Shown: positions 1 through 11,866, numbered from the stretch's first letter. The stretch is 64,000 bases of DNA from Candolleomyces eurysporus (GCA_027579435.1 JANBPK010000811.1:124001-188000), one strand, 5' to 3'. Notes: generated from the letters alone by a model not told the origin. Numbers and translations are program-made.

Positions 1-1854
1 AAATCCAAATCCGCAGCATCATCGAAGGCGCCACCGCCTCCCCCTTCAGAGGATAGCGAGGATTCGGATGAACCGCCTGAGAGTATCTTCGCACCTACTA
101 CCAAGAAAGAGGCCTCGATTGGAGTGGTAAAGCCCAAGTCGAAGGTCGCAGCAACGTCAAAGTCGGATGGCAAGGCCTCGTCGAAGCCTGGTAAGGGCAA
201 GGCTAAGCAGGCGGTGGAAGACGAGGATGGGGACGTTAGCATGGAACCCGCTCCCGAAGAAGAGGAGGAAGAGATGCCGGCGAAGAAGGGTAAGAAGAAG
301 CAACCTCCTACAAAACCTGCTGCGTCAACGTCAACAGCTAGGAAGCGTCGTTCACTGCCAGAAGACCCTCCGCCTCCTGCCACCTCTGTACCAGGTGGCT
401 CGAAATCCAAGAAACCGAAGTCGACCTCCGGCCCCCCTGCTGCTGCTCGACCATTAATGGCTCCTCCACCCGTACCTCCTTCTCGAGCCTCCGTCGCACC
501 CAGCGACGTTACATCCACTTCCACTACCTCGCAGACCCCTGGAAAAAGAGCCGCAGCAGCGAAAGCTACGGCGAAGCTACATGACGTGATCATGCCCGAT
601 GTCATTAATTTCGAGTCTCAGATGCGCAAAGCTAGGAAGAGCGGTGGTGGGGCGAGTGGGTTCTTTGTGGTTAGTGGGGATACGCCTGAAGACGACGATG
701 GCCCTGGTCGACGTGGTAAGAAGGGTGCTGCGGGGAAAGGCAAGGAGAAGGAGGCCGATGGAGATGATGGAGATGAGAAGAAAGTTGCTGGGAAGAGGAG
801 GAAACGCAACTCGGACGTTGCAGCTGAGCAGGAGGGAGACGAGGAGGAAGACGAGGAAGAGGAAGGGAATCAGCAGAAGAAGAAACGGAAGAAGGGTGAG
901 CAGGAGAACATTAGTGTTGGTGCGGCCAAGAAAGGAGGAGGGCAGGCAACGATCAAGTTGACTACGACCCAAGTTCAGTTGGATGATGATGTTATCAAGG
1001 TTCGTTCTTCATTTCTCTTTCAATTTATCCAGCATTTCTCCCTTCGCGTCTCCCTTCGCGTTTTCCCTCGTCCTGATTTCACCTCACTTTTTCTTTTCGT
1101 CGAGGCTAACCGAACCGATCTCGTAAATGTATAGGCATTAAACAAACTTGGTGTGACCATGTGTACTCGCCCTTCGGAATGTACGCACTTGCTTGCGAGC
1201 GCAATCGTCCGAACGGAAAAGTTCCTCGTTGCACTTGCAGGTGGAGCGTTCATCTTGAGTAAGGACTGGGCGTTGGATTCGGCTAAAGCTGGGAAGCTTC
1301 TGCGTAAGTCTCTTTCCCTTGTTGCACTCCTGGTGTCTCGTTCCGCTCATATTATGATCCATTCGATTGCAATAACCAGCCGAATCAAAGTACACATTGA
1401 ACGACCCAAGCAACAAGTACGATCTCGATCTCGAAGCCAGCTTGAACAGAGCGAGGAAGGGCAAATTGTTTGAGGGCAAGACTTTCTATGTCGCTGGCAA
1501 GTCGATCATGAGCTCGTTGCCGCTGTTGAAGAATGTCGTTATGGCTTGTGGTGGACAGGTATGCTTAGCTCAATTCGTTGTTTTCTCTCCCGTCATCTTT
1601 ATTCTCCATATTCTAACATAACCCTTTCCTTTTCGTCGTGTTTCGAACAGCTCAAAGAAGTCCAGAAACTCACTCAACGCGTTTTATCCGCTGGACCTGA
1701 GCGGTACGCTGTATCGTCCCAAGCAGACGTATCGGCGTGGAGGCAGCTCGCGGAACAGGGCTTTACGGTGTATAGTCTGGAACTTGTCTTGTCGGGTGCG
1801 TTGCATCAACGGTTGAATTTGGACGAGTATCAGTTGAGTCTGGAGGAGGAGTAG
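1..1854 (+). CDS. Tandem BRCT-domain nuclear protein, 3' part
   Basis: The gene is open from the window edge, so its start lies upstream. Four exons are seen: 1-999, 1135-1303, 1380-1558 and 1651-1854. All junctions are GT-AG and keep frame, giving 516 residues in the window. The first ~330 residues are low-complexity Lys/Glu/Ser/Pro sequence with several acidic and basic runs, as expected of a disordered nuclear linker. The last ~180 residues look like a BRCT pair. The first ends with a W-A-L-D segment typical of BRCT helix 3. The second holds FEGKTFYVAG, VVMACGGQ and a final YSLELVLSG helix. This C-terminal pair resembles those of Rtt107/Brc1, PTIP and MDC1, which bind phosphorylated histone H2A or other phosphoproteins at damaged DNA. 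The exact orthologue cannot be fixed without the N-terminal part. Confidence 0.85.
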
Positions 1855-2407
1855 TGAGCGGTCGGCGCCCCTCGAGAAGGAGGGTAATATGATATAGTGT
1901 CTTTTCATTATCTTTGTATGCTATCGATCTCGTTTTGATTTTGNTTTTTGATTTTCGCTTGCTTTGTGTCATCCTGCGTTTATATTTTCATTCGCATAGA
2001 TGTTCTTTGTCCTATCTATCATGCTTTTCCGATTGTTGATCACCTCATCCTACCTCTTGAGTGATATAGTGAGCGGTCTGATGGTAACCTGTATTGCTAG
2101 CAATCAGTATTTTAAGTTCGGCTGTGAGACATGCGTGGATTTCTCATCACTTTTGATTCCCCCGCTCCTGGTATAGTTGATGATCCACTGACAATCCCGT
2201 AAACAGTGAAGGAATTTCAATAAGATCGGCCAGGAAGAGACTCCAGGATCGCGAGTTACCAGCAGAGCCAGAGTAAATGACAAATAAATATAAATACGGT
2301 GAGCTATGCACTGAAAGAACACTCCGGCTTGCTTTGTCCGATGTCCTCCATAGTGTCCATCTCCGTCGTCTGCTGACGCGCAAATTGGAGAGGCCTGGAC
2401 GCGGAAA
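1855..2407. other. Intergenic, no gene seen
   Basis: The 3' flank of the BRCT gene lies back-to-back with the 3' flank of the next minus-strand locus. It is AT-rich, with an N beside a T run at 1944. I see no open frame that looks like protein. The C-terminal reading frame of the membrane-protein relic may extend to about 2280. Confidence 0.5.
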
Positions 2408-3295
2408 ATAATCATATGCGGCGACATGCCCGACAGAGAGCCCTCAGATATAACCACCCGGATACGAAATGCTCCAACGACTTACGCAGAATCCAACGAA
2501 GACTGAACCAACGATGTTGTACCCTACCTCGTACGACACTCCGTCCGTCGAGATAATTCGCTCCAGTCGCTCCCGCAATCGTGAAACAAGCGTAGATGAG
2601 GCCGAAGATTGACAGAGGGGCAGCAGACTCGATGAGGATAGACATGATGATTGGTGAGAGAGCCTTGCGTTCATGGAATAGATGAACGCAGATCAAAGTA
2701 GTGACCATGACATTTGTTGCTACGATGAGCAGAGCACGAGCTGCGTCCAAGGCGTCTGTGTTAATTCCATACCGCTCTGTGCCAAGAGAGCAACTGAAAA
2801 TGCTAAGTTGCTGTAAGAGGAGTGAATACTGCTGCCGTTGGCAAGAAACGCGGAGGGGGCCTACCAAAGGATGCCAAAGTTGAGAAAACCGGAGGGATGA
2901 CGAGTGACGTAGCGACGGTCTGAGGAGATGATGCAGCACCGGTACACCTACCAAATGGTCAAAAAATTGGTCAGAACAGGCTTCAGGTGTGGTAGATGGT
3001 GGCACTCACCAATAACAGTTCTCCAAGGAGGATCAGAATATGTGTGAGAATGACGCTGAGCATGCTGTACCACACATAGAATGTTTCGCCCAGTCGATCG
3101 AGAAAGTCCTCGGGACTCACTGCCGGAAACATGCTGTTAAAGAAAGGGATCATGTCGATGGTTGAAGTGGTGACCGATAGGCTTGTTATGATGAAGCTGA
3201 TAACGATGTACCGAGTTCGTCCTGTTCTCAGCTGCTTCGAAGTTTCAAGGAATACCGAGAGACCATATAGCGACATGAATAGATGAATCCCTGTT
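2408..3295 (-). pseudogene. Multi-pass membrane protein, probably degenerate
   Basis: This is a paralogue of the intact gene at 11867-13087. The shared segments are collinear: FMSLYGLSVFLET with the following TM helix (about 3010-3290), a GELLLVYRC splice junction across an intron at 2948-3009, a DALDAARALLIVATN...LIESAAPLSIFGLIY helix block (about 2600-2780), and a final SPHMIIFRV near 2410-2440. The copy looks broken. The frame matching the paralogue's IPP-type helix is displaced by one base from the frame entering that exon (near 2900). A second shift separates IFGLIYACFTIAG from VGYNIVGSVFVGFC near 2540. No exon resembling the paralogue's first exon is evident upstream. It belongs to a basidiomycete membrane-protein family without an assigned function. 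Sequencing indels are an alternative to true decay. Confidence 0.6.
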
Positions 3296-4986
3296 CGTTG
3301 TTCGTCAACGGGGTCAACGGGTACTCCTTAGAACAAAGGGATTGGTTGTGCAAACTCACTAGTCATCACCAAACGCAAGCAAGTTGGGCTGAGATGGGTT
3401 CTTGAAGCTTTCTGATTTCACAGTACCATCATACGAGTCGTTTGCCCACAGATAGGCTTGAAGGGCTCGTGGCGTGCGCGATGCAGTCTGAGTCGGTGCT
3501 TGTGCCCTGGGCGCTGAGCTCTCGGAACAGTCGGTGCTCTACGGCGGAATATATCAATTGGAAAGAAGCGGTCATTCCAAGGCTCAGAACCTAACAGCTA
3601 CTACAAGTGGACAATTTTTATTATTGTACAGGATAAGAGGTGCTAGCGTTTGGGCCTTTCTATCATAAGGGATGCTTGGGAGTTTGATAAATCNAAAAAA
3701 AAAAAGTTCTTGGAGAGCATCTAAGCTATCGCGAGCCTCAAATTTGACCCGCCTCTGCGCCACGGGCGGGCGAGACATTACTGATACTGGTGATGAGCCG
3801 CCCGCTGACACAAACACTACCAAATCTTGTTTTCCTCAATTGAGTCGAAGAGTCGGGGGAAACCCGAGGGCTGCTAAAGAAAGGGGGTTGTTGAATTTCT
3901 ATATCCCATCGCAGAAATTCAATGATGAGCGCGTATTCGTGATTTTGAATATGTCGGTTACAGCTTCTTCAATGTTCTTTGAGCGCGCACCTTCTTGAAA
4001 AAGCCCATCCCGCGTCTGGTCCGCTACTCGTTCCGCTGCACGGATAGGTGTGTTCAGGTTTCCTCAAACCTACCCTGTCGTCACCGTGTTTGGCTTTGTC
4101 CTTTTGGAGACTGGTGATTCAGACACCCCTTCGCCTTGTGCCCAATGCCATACCTTTTCAATAATCCTTGACTCCTGGAGGCTGGGAGGGTGAAGGAGGG
4201 AGTCTCATGCATGTCAGCTGCCATGATGACGCGGGGCGTCATCGATGATTGATCCATTCGGTAGACAACCTCCTTGTCTTGGCAATCATCTTGGCGTGCT
4301 AAAAATAACTTTCTGGAACACAACAGAAACCACGAGCACCAGGAAACAATTCAAACTCTTGCAATCTCCGCCATGTACGCTGTCCACTGTCAACTTAAAA
4401 CGTTGCTTTCGTACCATGTCGTACGCATGTTCAAGTTCAAAGTCGGTTGCGGGGCTCCAAGGCTCCATCGCCAGCGTTTCGCACAGTCGATCATCTCCTA
4501 CAATCCCGAGGATCCAGACCCCATCGGACCCTCAGGGCGCATTGACCGTCTTTGTCTGCTCACCCCGACGACATTCCGCCCTCCAAGCCCCGGGTTTCAA
4601 GGACGAAGGACGAGAGGCACCAGGAGAAGCATGTTTTACCCGCACAAGACTCCCTCGAAATTCGATGTCGTACATTAACCTTTCCGAACTCATGGCCTTG
4701 TTTGATTGAATGGGCAAGGTTTGAAGGGATCAATGAATCAGAAGACGTCCCGGGCGACAGGGCCCCTATGATAGTCTAGTTTGGCGCCAATGCCAGCATG
4801 CCCTCCGTCCACGATACCCCCATATGCACGTCCCTATAGCCGAACTTGATTTAAAGGACCGTTGGAGGAGGTTAGGTTGTGTGCGGCGCGTCTTCTTGAC
4901 CTTTCGCTCCCTCCCTTTCTCTTGTTTCTCATTCCATTCCCCTTATCTCATTCCATCCCCCTTTTTACGCGTAGACCTAGATAGAT
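3296..4986. other. Intergenic, one exon-like stretch
   Basis: No complete gene is supported. On the minus strand 3359-3538 is an exon-like stretch of 59 codons, preceded by a CCGTAG acceptor and ending with NLLAFGDD then TAG. No partner exon was found, so it may be a relic. An N next to an A run lies at 3694. The last ~150 bases (about 4840-4986) are pyrimidine-rich, as in basidiomycete promoters, and lead into the next gene. Confidence 0.4.
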
Positions 4987-6355
4987 ATGGCTAGACTTTC
5001 TGTCGCAGCTCTCGTTCCTCTCATCTTTGCCGTTGTGAACGCCATTCCGCAAGGACCAGGCGGCGGCGGCGGCGGCGCTGGTGGAGGCGGAGGCGGAGGC
5101 GGAGGAGGTGCTGGTGGAGGAGGTGGAGGAGGAGGTGGTGGCGGCGGAGGAGGACTTGGCTATGTTCCTCTCGTGGAGAAACGCTTCACTTGGGACCAAC
5201 TCGTGGGCTGATTCCTCACTATGATCTTCGTTCTTCCGCTAACTCCCTGATCCCTACAGCCCTACAAAGTTGACACCGACGTCGGCCTCATTCGAGGTGT
5301 TCAGGTCGGCTACAACAGATGCAACTCGACAACTGAGGGCGCAAGTTCCCTCTGTCAAACCGCCTACATCAACTCCCTGGATGGTTCGTTATTCTTCCCA
5401 CTCTTCGTTCCGCAATGTAATTAAGCCAATGACGTTCTCTAGACTTCTGCCTGTGGGCGCCTCCTGAGGCAGGAAGCGATGTGGGTTCTATTGAGGGCGA
5501 GATGGTCGCATGGTGCACCCAGGCTGGCCACGGCACCCGCATTATACCCGACGGCACGATTACGGGTGTGCAATTCACCAAAGCTCCGGACTACATCCAG
5601 GTTGTTGGGTTCATGAACCAGACGAATATCAATATGCTTCCCGGTGATGCAGGAGGAGAGATGGACCCTCACGGTGCTGACAGGGTATGCGTGACGCTCT
5701 TCCTCTGGATCAATAATGCTCAATTCATTCTCTTCAGCGTGGTAATCCTATGGGAGGCCTGCTCTACACGAATGCTTGGACTGGATCCTACGTGCAGGTT
5801 GTCCAATGGCACAAGTACGGCTTATTAATTTGTTCTGTCGCGTGATCTTAGTGCTTATCGTTCCTTACTAGCTTCATGGGCGCCGATATCTTCTGCCTCA
5901 AGGCCTGCGATCCCAGGCAGCCGAATGATGCTCGCTACTGCGAACACATCTTCGATACTCAGGGATGTGGATTCAACGCTCCCTCCAACGCCCGTAACGG
6001 TGTCTTCGAGTCGTGTGCCAGCGACAATCAGCCCATGCCGGGACAGGGTGTCGCTGTTCCGGCCAGCTCCTCCTGCTCAACGTTTGCGAGCACGGATATC
6101 TATGGACCCAGTGCCACAGTGAGGGTACCGATTCCCGGAGCGTCTACCATCTCGTATAGTTCCTATCCAAGGCCCATCCCCACGAGCTCCGCTGCCCCCA
6201 GTGCCTCTGCCAGTGCGCAGAGTGGATCGAGGACTGGCACGAGTGCTCCTGCTGCTACTGAGAGTAGTTCTGCCATCCGAGGTGGTGCCCCCTACTCTGC
6301 TGCCGTAGGCGCGTTCGCAGCTGTCTTTGGTGCTTTCNTTTTTTATGTAGGATAG
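4987..6355 (+). CDS. Secreted GPI-type glycoprotein, macrophage-activating-glycoprotein-like
   Basis: Five exons: 4987-5202, 5260-5383, 5443-5684, 5738-5814 and 5872-6355, all GT-AG and in frame. The product starts with a signal peptide (MARLSVAALVPLIFAVVNA), followed by an almost pure glycine tract (about residues 23-58) and a KR site before the conserved domain. The domain shows PYKVDTDVGLIRG, DDFCLWAPP, HGTRIIPDG, PDYIQVVGF, MDPHGAD, NPMGGLLYTNAW and WHNFMGADIFCLKACDP. These match the basidiomycete family commonly annotated as macrophage activating glycoprotein. The cysteine-rich domain ends near a CEHIFDTQGCGFNAP block. A Ser/Ala/Pro-rich stalk and a hydrophobic C-terminus follow, suggesting a GPI anchor and cell-wall location. 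The biochemical role of the family is not known. An N in a T run (6338) makes the last few residues uncertain. Confidence 0.88.
5055..5157 (+). repeat. GGN repeat encoding polyglycine
   Basis: Imperfect GGC/GGA/GGT codon array within exon 1 of the secreted glycoprotein. It encodes about 35 residues that are nearly all Gly, with a few Ala. Mixed synonymous codons suggest selection for the glycine tract rather than simple trinucleotide slippage alone. Confidence 0.9.
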
Positions 6356-6986
6356 AACCATACGGACATTCGAACTCTTTCAAAACTCTGACAGCCGTTT
6401 CTTGACTAACCTGAACATTTGATACTCTTCACGAACCTTGCTACTCTTCACGAACCCTAGTACGACTGCATGAACCTTTGGCACGGATTTGGTCTGAACT
6501 TTTTCGGATATGTAATGGATTGTTCTCAGTGTTTTGTTGTAGTTTTCAGTGTTAATCCTATCGTCGTTGGAGATCAATTGATTGCAAAGATTACAAAGGG
6601 AGCGCCTACATCACGCGTTCGGGTCAGGCGCCTGCACCGCCACCCGACCCGACCACAACACGAACAAACACATGGCGTGCTCGACGGATGTCAGGCAGGT
6701 TGAAACAAGCGCCCAATACGGGCCCGTTCTCCTCAACCTTGCTCTCGTTTNCCCCCGTCGTTGGCAGAATTATCCCAAAAACCTAGCCCCGGCCTTGTTC
6801 GAGATGCTTGTCGCGTCTCGGCTCCTCTGGATGATCTGTGCACGTGCCGCTGCTGACAGGGGTGTTTGTCATCGCCTTATACTTGGTCAGGCGCCAGCCA
6901 AAACCGTGTTGCTCCGACCAACCCAACGACTCTGTCTGTGAGACCATAAAAACGACCCTCAGTCCTCCAATTCGACGCTATCTCGA
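6356..6986. other. Intergenic, promoter side of ETHE1-like gene
   Basis: No coding stretch is recognised. A short repeated phrase (actcttcacgaacc) occurs twice near 6423-6460 in the 3' flank of the glycoprotein gene. An N beside a C run lies at 6751. The last ~200 bases should contain the promoter of the following gene; no clear TATA box was identified. Confidence 0.45.
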
Positions 6987-8302
6987 ATGCATCCTCGACT
7001 TTCTCTCGCCAGCGTTGCTCGACGATCTCTTGCTAGTACCCGGCCCATCCCCCGATCTGTTGGAACCATTGCCTCTATCATGTCGCGAGCATCCGCCGAC
7101 ACCTCCGCTACTTCGCCCCCCAAGGCCCTCGCTGCAGCCGCTTTATTGAGCTCAGCTCCAGCTCCCGCCACCACTCGTGGTCTTGCGACCGCGTCTACTT
7201 CTGGCTCCAAACTCATCCCGAACCCCACCTGTACCACCATACCCAACGTCCCGGGGGAACCCGACGTTTACTCCTTCTTCGAATCCTCCACGTCGACCTG
7301 GCAGTACATCGTCGTCGATCCAGCGACGAAGAAAGCTGTCGTCATCGACCCTGTCCTCGACTACAACCCTGCCTCTGGTAAAGTCACCACGAAGACGGCC
7401 GATGGGTTGTTATCGTTCGTGAAGGAAAACGGGTTGGATGTGGAGATGCTGCTCGAGACGCATGCCCATGCCGATCACTTGACCGCGGCTCAGTATCTCA
7501 AGCACAAGCTCGAAGCTTCCTCTGGTCATCCCGTCCCTGTCGCTATTGGGAAGAGGATCACCGCCGTCCAGGAACGTTTCGGCAAGGTGTACGGGATCCC
7601 GAAGGAGAGGCTGGAGAATGCGTTTGATAAATACTGGGAGGACGATGAAAGCTTCAACATCGGGCAGTTGGAGTGCAAGGTCGTTCACCTTCCAGGTCAT
7701 ACACCTGACCATGTTGGTTACATGTGCGGGAAGGGACTTTTCGTTGGGGATACCATCTTCTACGTACGTTTTCTTGATTTTCTCTGTATTCAATCACTCA
7801 CATGGATTTTTGTCCACAGCCGGACGTAGGCTCTGCCCGAGCTGATTTTCCCGGCGGTTCGCCCATTGACTTGTTCAAGTCGATCTCCTACATTCTCTCC
7901 CTTCCACCCGATACGAGGGTCTACGCCGGCCATGACTATCCACCTGACGCCTCAGGAGACATCGAAGCTATCGAGGGTGCACGGTGTTGGTCTCTCGTCT
8001 CGGACCAACGCAACAGCAATGTACACATCAGAGCTCGCCTCCAGGAAATTCACGACGCTAACGCATACGCTGTCGCCGAAGCCTCTGCGAAGGGCGGCGA
8101 GGCTCTGAGCAAGGAGCTGGAGCAGTCGTTGATGGAGTCGTTCATCACTTGGAGGGCTAACCGAGATTCAACCCTTGGAGCCCCTCGTTTACTTCATCCT
8201 TCGCTTCAGGTTAACGTCTGTGCTGGGAAGTTCCCCCAAGGTGATGCAGAGAGAGGCAGGTGGTTGAGGATCCCGGTGCAAGGGGTTCCAGAGGGACTGT
8301 AG
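6987..8302 (+). CDS. ETHE1-like persulfide dioxygenase / MBL-fold hydrolase, mitochondrial
   Basis: Two exons, 6987-7763 and 7820-8302 (GT-AG, phase 0), give about 420 residues. The first ~75 residues are rich in Arg, Ser and Ala without acidic residues, as in a mitochondrial presequence. The metallo-beta-lactamase core follows: THAHADHLTAA (His159, His161, Asp163, His164), GHTPDH (His238), GDTIFY (Asp255) and YAGHDY (His297). The GSARADFPGG segment after the intron is typical of the ETHE1/Blh group. ETHE1 enzymes oxidise glutathione persulfide to sulfite with O2 and Fe(II) during mitochondrial sulfide detoxification. The protein is longer than the usual ~250-residue ETHE1, because of the presequence and a C-terminal extension of about 100 residues. 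Glyoxalase II is less likely given GSARADF. The substrate is inferred from family. Confidence 0.9.
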
Positions 8303-8879
8303 TCCAGTATCTTTCCTTCAATGTTGCTCCCGCTCGAAATGGAATTGGTTCTCACTATGCATCTTTGTACCTTCTAGTTATCTGTATGTTCTATCATAGC
8401 TATATTGTCAAATGATAAAGTCGCCTTGCTTCCTCTCTTACAATAGCATTCGTTGGAGACGCGCCCCCAAGTATACCAGTAACAGAGTGAAATCTTGCCC
8501 TTCCTTCCTCGCTCGCTCTTCCCTCTTTCACGCTCCTTGGGGTATAGTCCTTCGCACTTTGTTCACATTCTCACTATGGCTTCCTACGTACGTACTGGAT
8601 GGGAGATCAGTATCACCTCCAACGCTGAAGTCCTGCGTGACCTTAGCCAAGATAACCTTGTCCTGGCGGAAGAAAACACCGTGGACGAGGCTAGCTGATT
8701 CATCCGTCATGTCACCAAGAAATGCCTCCAGCCGTAAGGGCCAGTCGAAATTAAGGAATCCTCAGATGATCGTTATATTGTATGAGGATACAAATGTGCG
8801 GGCGATGGCGATAAAGTTTTCAAGAGTGAGAACTGTGTCTTGTCTCCATGGAACATCGATAATCTGAATAGATGTGGTT
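8303..8879. other. Intergenic
   Basis: The 3' flank of the ETHE1-like gene, followed by a stretch that includes a 40-codon open frame listed separately. Nothing else was recognised. Confidence 0.4.
8576..8698 (+). CDS. Possible 40-residue small protein, unidentified
   Basis: An ATG follows a pyrimidine-rich leader with a good start context. It opens 40 codons (MASYVRTGWEISITSNAEVL, then a mostly acidic half) before TGA. The leader resembles fungal core promoters, which is the main support. A GTACGT sequence right after codon 4 could instead be a splice donor. No homology is recognised; it may be a remnant. Confidence 0.25.
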   Translation: MASYVRTGWEISITSNAEVLRDLSQDNLVLAEENTVDEAS

Positions 8880-10230
8880 GAGTCCGAATTTTAGGTACAC
8901 CACTCGGTCGACTCGGGCGGGCGCAGGTGTCCAGCAGCGACTGAACCTTTACTCTGTGGGAAGGTATGTTGAGGAAGTTAAAGATACGAACACAAGGTAA
9001 ACCCTTCCGCTGATAGGTCGTTAGATCTCAGGGCAGAACATTCTGATTCACGGAAATGCACCCAATTCTCTTTCTGCCGGGTCACATAACAGTAGTAGAC
9101 AGGGTGGCGGTCGCTACAGCTATGCAGGCTTTACGTTCTTCTACGAACTTGGCGAACGCTAAAACGTGAGGCTTTCAAGTGGCGGCCCACGTCCAGCAAC
9201 TCCGACATAGCACGAGGCACCTTCGGGGAAAGTAATGCAAGGGCATTCAGAGTTAGGACTCGAGGCAATACCTTAATAGGCGCAGACAGAGTTCGCTCCA
9301 GACCCAGTGTCTAGCGAAGCAAGCGTAGAGAAGAAATCGTCCTTTGATCTAAAAGGCGATACCAAAAATGATCTTCCCATGAAACTGCGAAACGTATTCC
9401 GGCATAAGTGACCAGAGATCTTGGTAACTTTCGTGACAAGAGCGTAATTGCTGTAAAAAGGTGGCCGCCGCTTTCAAGTATTAGCGGAGGAACGTGCATC
9501 CTTTAAACAGATTCCAGAGGGACGGACCTGTGTCGAACTTGATCATGGTGGCGATACCAGTGCAAAGCACATGGAGCCCTTTAATGGTTTGAACAAACAG
9601 CTCGCCGCTTAGTCGAAGCTCCTGGGTGATAGCGCTCATGAGATTTGACAAGAGCAGGCGCCACACAGTGCCTTGTGCGTTGATAGAGACTCCTGAAGCG
9701 TAAGGAGAAGGCTTCGGCGATCAGGCTCGAGAGGAATTAGATACCAAATAGGCCATAACGGGAATGGCTATCCTTCACCTTGAGGGGGCCTCGGTGCGGA
9801 AGAATGGGTCGGCCAGCGGGATGAGATAGAAACTAAGATCGATAGCGCAGACAAACGATGGTAGCTCTTCGCCACGCCGAGGCATTGCGTTCCATGGGAC
9901 ACCAAGCTTCATCTGAAAGAAGTTGTTGAGTATGAAGTTGAGGTGCTCCCCTTGGTCGAAGCATGTGGCGTCCAGCAGCAGAACCTTTGCTCACGGGGAA
10001 CGCACTATAAAATTTAGAACGAGGGTACTTACGCTGATAGATCAATTTCACGACAGAACATTCAGACTTATGAACTCAATTCCAATCTTCCTTTTGACAA
10101 CTCTTCAAACAGTAGTAAATAGAGTGGCAGCTTTGCAGGAAGCCTGGGATACGTTTATCCAGGAGCTGCACGTTCGTTGAATACTAGAACGAGACCGTAA
10201 GGTTAAGACACTCCTCTCTTAGAGATCACT
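8880..10230. repeat. Diverged direct duplication of ~0.3 kb with degenerate minus-strand coding-like sequence
   Basis: About 8925-9180 and 9965-10190 are recognisably the same sequence in the same order. They share a gtccagcagc start, a cgctgatag phrase, a cagaacattc phrase, a caattc..ctttctgcc/ccttttgac stretch and an acagtagta..agggtggc phrase. The minus strand between and within the copies has long stop-poor stretches (for example 9481-9666 and 9311-9499) that read like protein but do not join into one frame. The simplest view is two decayed copies of one gene segment. No family is recognised. Confidence 0.45.
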
Positions 10231-10348
10231 CAAGAACTCACATTGACGTTATGCCACAAATTGATGTAGCAGTCATCGCTTATCTCAAAGACTCTAAGGC
10301 TCCGTGGAAAAATGTGCGGATCGTTGATCCCTCGTCGGGGGTCCTACG

Positions 10349-11119
10349 CTAGCGTTTGCGCGGGAAACGAGGGCCGATGCCACATGGTGCCTCGCGTGAT
10401 TCTCGAGACTCCAGAGACGTCAAGAGAACGATTGAATGGGGGTGGCATGATCCGCCAAGAGCCATATAATATATAGATTTACCCCCCTGAACAAGGACGC
10501 TGTCAAAATCAAGAGCCTGCTTGTAGATCCACACTCTGCAAGCGGGGTCTTCGAATGATTGTGGTGTAACCGTCATAACCTCCAGATCGTCTCCCTTGGT
10601 CAGGTATGTATTCGCCGAGGGCCTGAATCAGATTGCATTTCAATACCGAAAATGATCAAACCTAATATCTGAAGTATCTCGGCGTACCTGGAGCAGGTAG
10701 AGGCATTGTTGAGGGTGATGGTTGGCTTCTAGCCGCGCTCGATCGGATATTGCCGTACCGTTGCTGGGGACGTCGGAAATGATTAATGAGGGCCGATACT
10801 GCTCGATACATTCGACAGGATTCTATTTTCCTTTGTTACCAAAGGTACCAGCTCCTGAACGTCAGGTGACTTCATGCGCTGCTGGTTTCCTAGAGTTCAG
10901 CTCTCAACCTACATTTTTCGGGCATGCGATTCCTGGCACATCTTCAAATAACTGCATACCTATTTCATAACAAGGAGAGCCATGTTCGTCACCCACCGTA
11001 ATAGGCATCATCATGACCTCCTTGCTAGTCCATCCCCCAAGATCCCTTCCTTTAGGACTGAAATTTACGCCGCCATTTTGAGCATCTCGTAGGCTTTGTG
11101 TCATCGAAAAACGACTCAT
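10349..11119 (-). CDS. Unidentified three-exon protein (195 aa)
   Basis: Exons on the minus strand at 11119-10913, 10822-10688 and 10594-10349 join in phase 0 with GT-AG introns. They encode 195 residues starting MSRFSMTQSLRDAQNGG. Protein-like stretches include VNFSPKGRDLGGWTSKEV, PCYEIGMQLFEDVPGIACP, CIEQYRPSLIISDVPSNG and VWIYKQALDFDSVLVQG. No signal peptide or membrane segment is evident. No family is recognised and no function is proposed. The third exon has a competing upstream acceptor (around 10623) that would end the protein in another frame, so the C-terminus is uncertain. It is divergent from the next gene. Confidence 0.5.
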
Positions 11120-11866
11120 CTAGTCTCTTTCTTTCCTATGCCCACAATGAGACATACTTTGATTCAATCCGCCCACCAGGATTATACTTTGACTTCTTTC
11201 ATCGTGTGATGTGTTTTTATGTTACCTGGCGCTTCAATGAAATTTTGGAGATACCTCTCAAAGAGATTCTAGAAAGAAGTTGTTCGGTATGAAACGAATG
11301 ATGCTAGTATGGTACCATACTTTTGGATAAGTTTGGCATAAGTCCCGCAAAATCAGTTACATCAAGACGTCCTGGGTGACCAAAGCTCAAGATATTGATA
11401 CACTGCCCATATGAAGGCACTTTTCCACAGAGCGATGACGAATATCAGGAGTGGGTAGGGGAAAATTGACTGCGAGATACACGGAACTGTTGCGGCCCCC
11501 TTGGGGCGCCCATGATCTTCTTTACGTGAAGATCTCATGGCAGAGAAGAGAAGACATTGCAGGTTGCTGATTCTTTCTCGTTGAAGTTTAATGAATACAG
11601 TTTAATGCGAGATTCGCTGTTGCTAGAACAGCAACTATGCAGTCACGAGAACAGCATACCAGGCAGAAGTTTTCTATAGGTTCGTCCAAGAACATGCAAA
11701 TTGAGTTTATAAGGCAAAAAGAATTGCAGCGATGTCTTTTGCCGGTGTCTATACCGTCCAAATTTGGGTATTTTCCCTAGCGCTTTCATTTAAAAAGGCG
11801 CGACTGAGAATGACATGCTTATCCAGCTCCCTCAGCCACGTCCTCTTCAGGTTCGACACCAGCATT
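11120..11866. other. Intergenic, divergent promoter region
   Basis: AT-rich DNA between the minus-strand unidentified gene and the plus-strand membrane protein; it must contain both promoters. A pyrimidine-rich stretch precedes the ATG at 11867. Upstream in-frame codons back to 11732 are open, so a longer N-terminus is possible but looks less like protein. Nothing else was recognised. Confidence 0.4.

Noticed and set aside
4245..4779. Overlapping plus-strand frames of 75-154 codons
   Set aside because: All three frames are open over the same stretch, codon composition is not protein-like and no intron signals link them.
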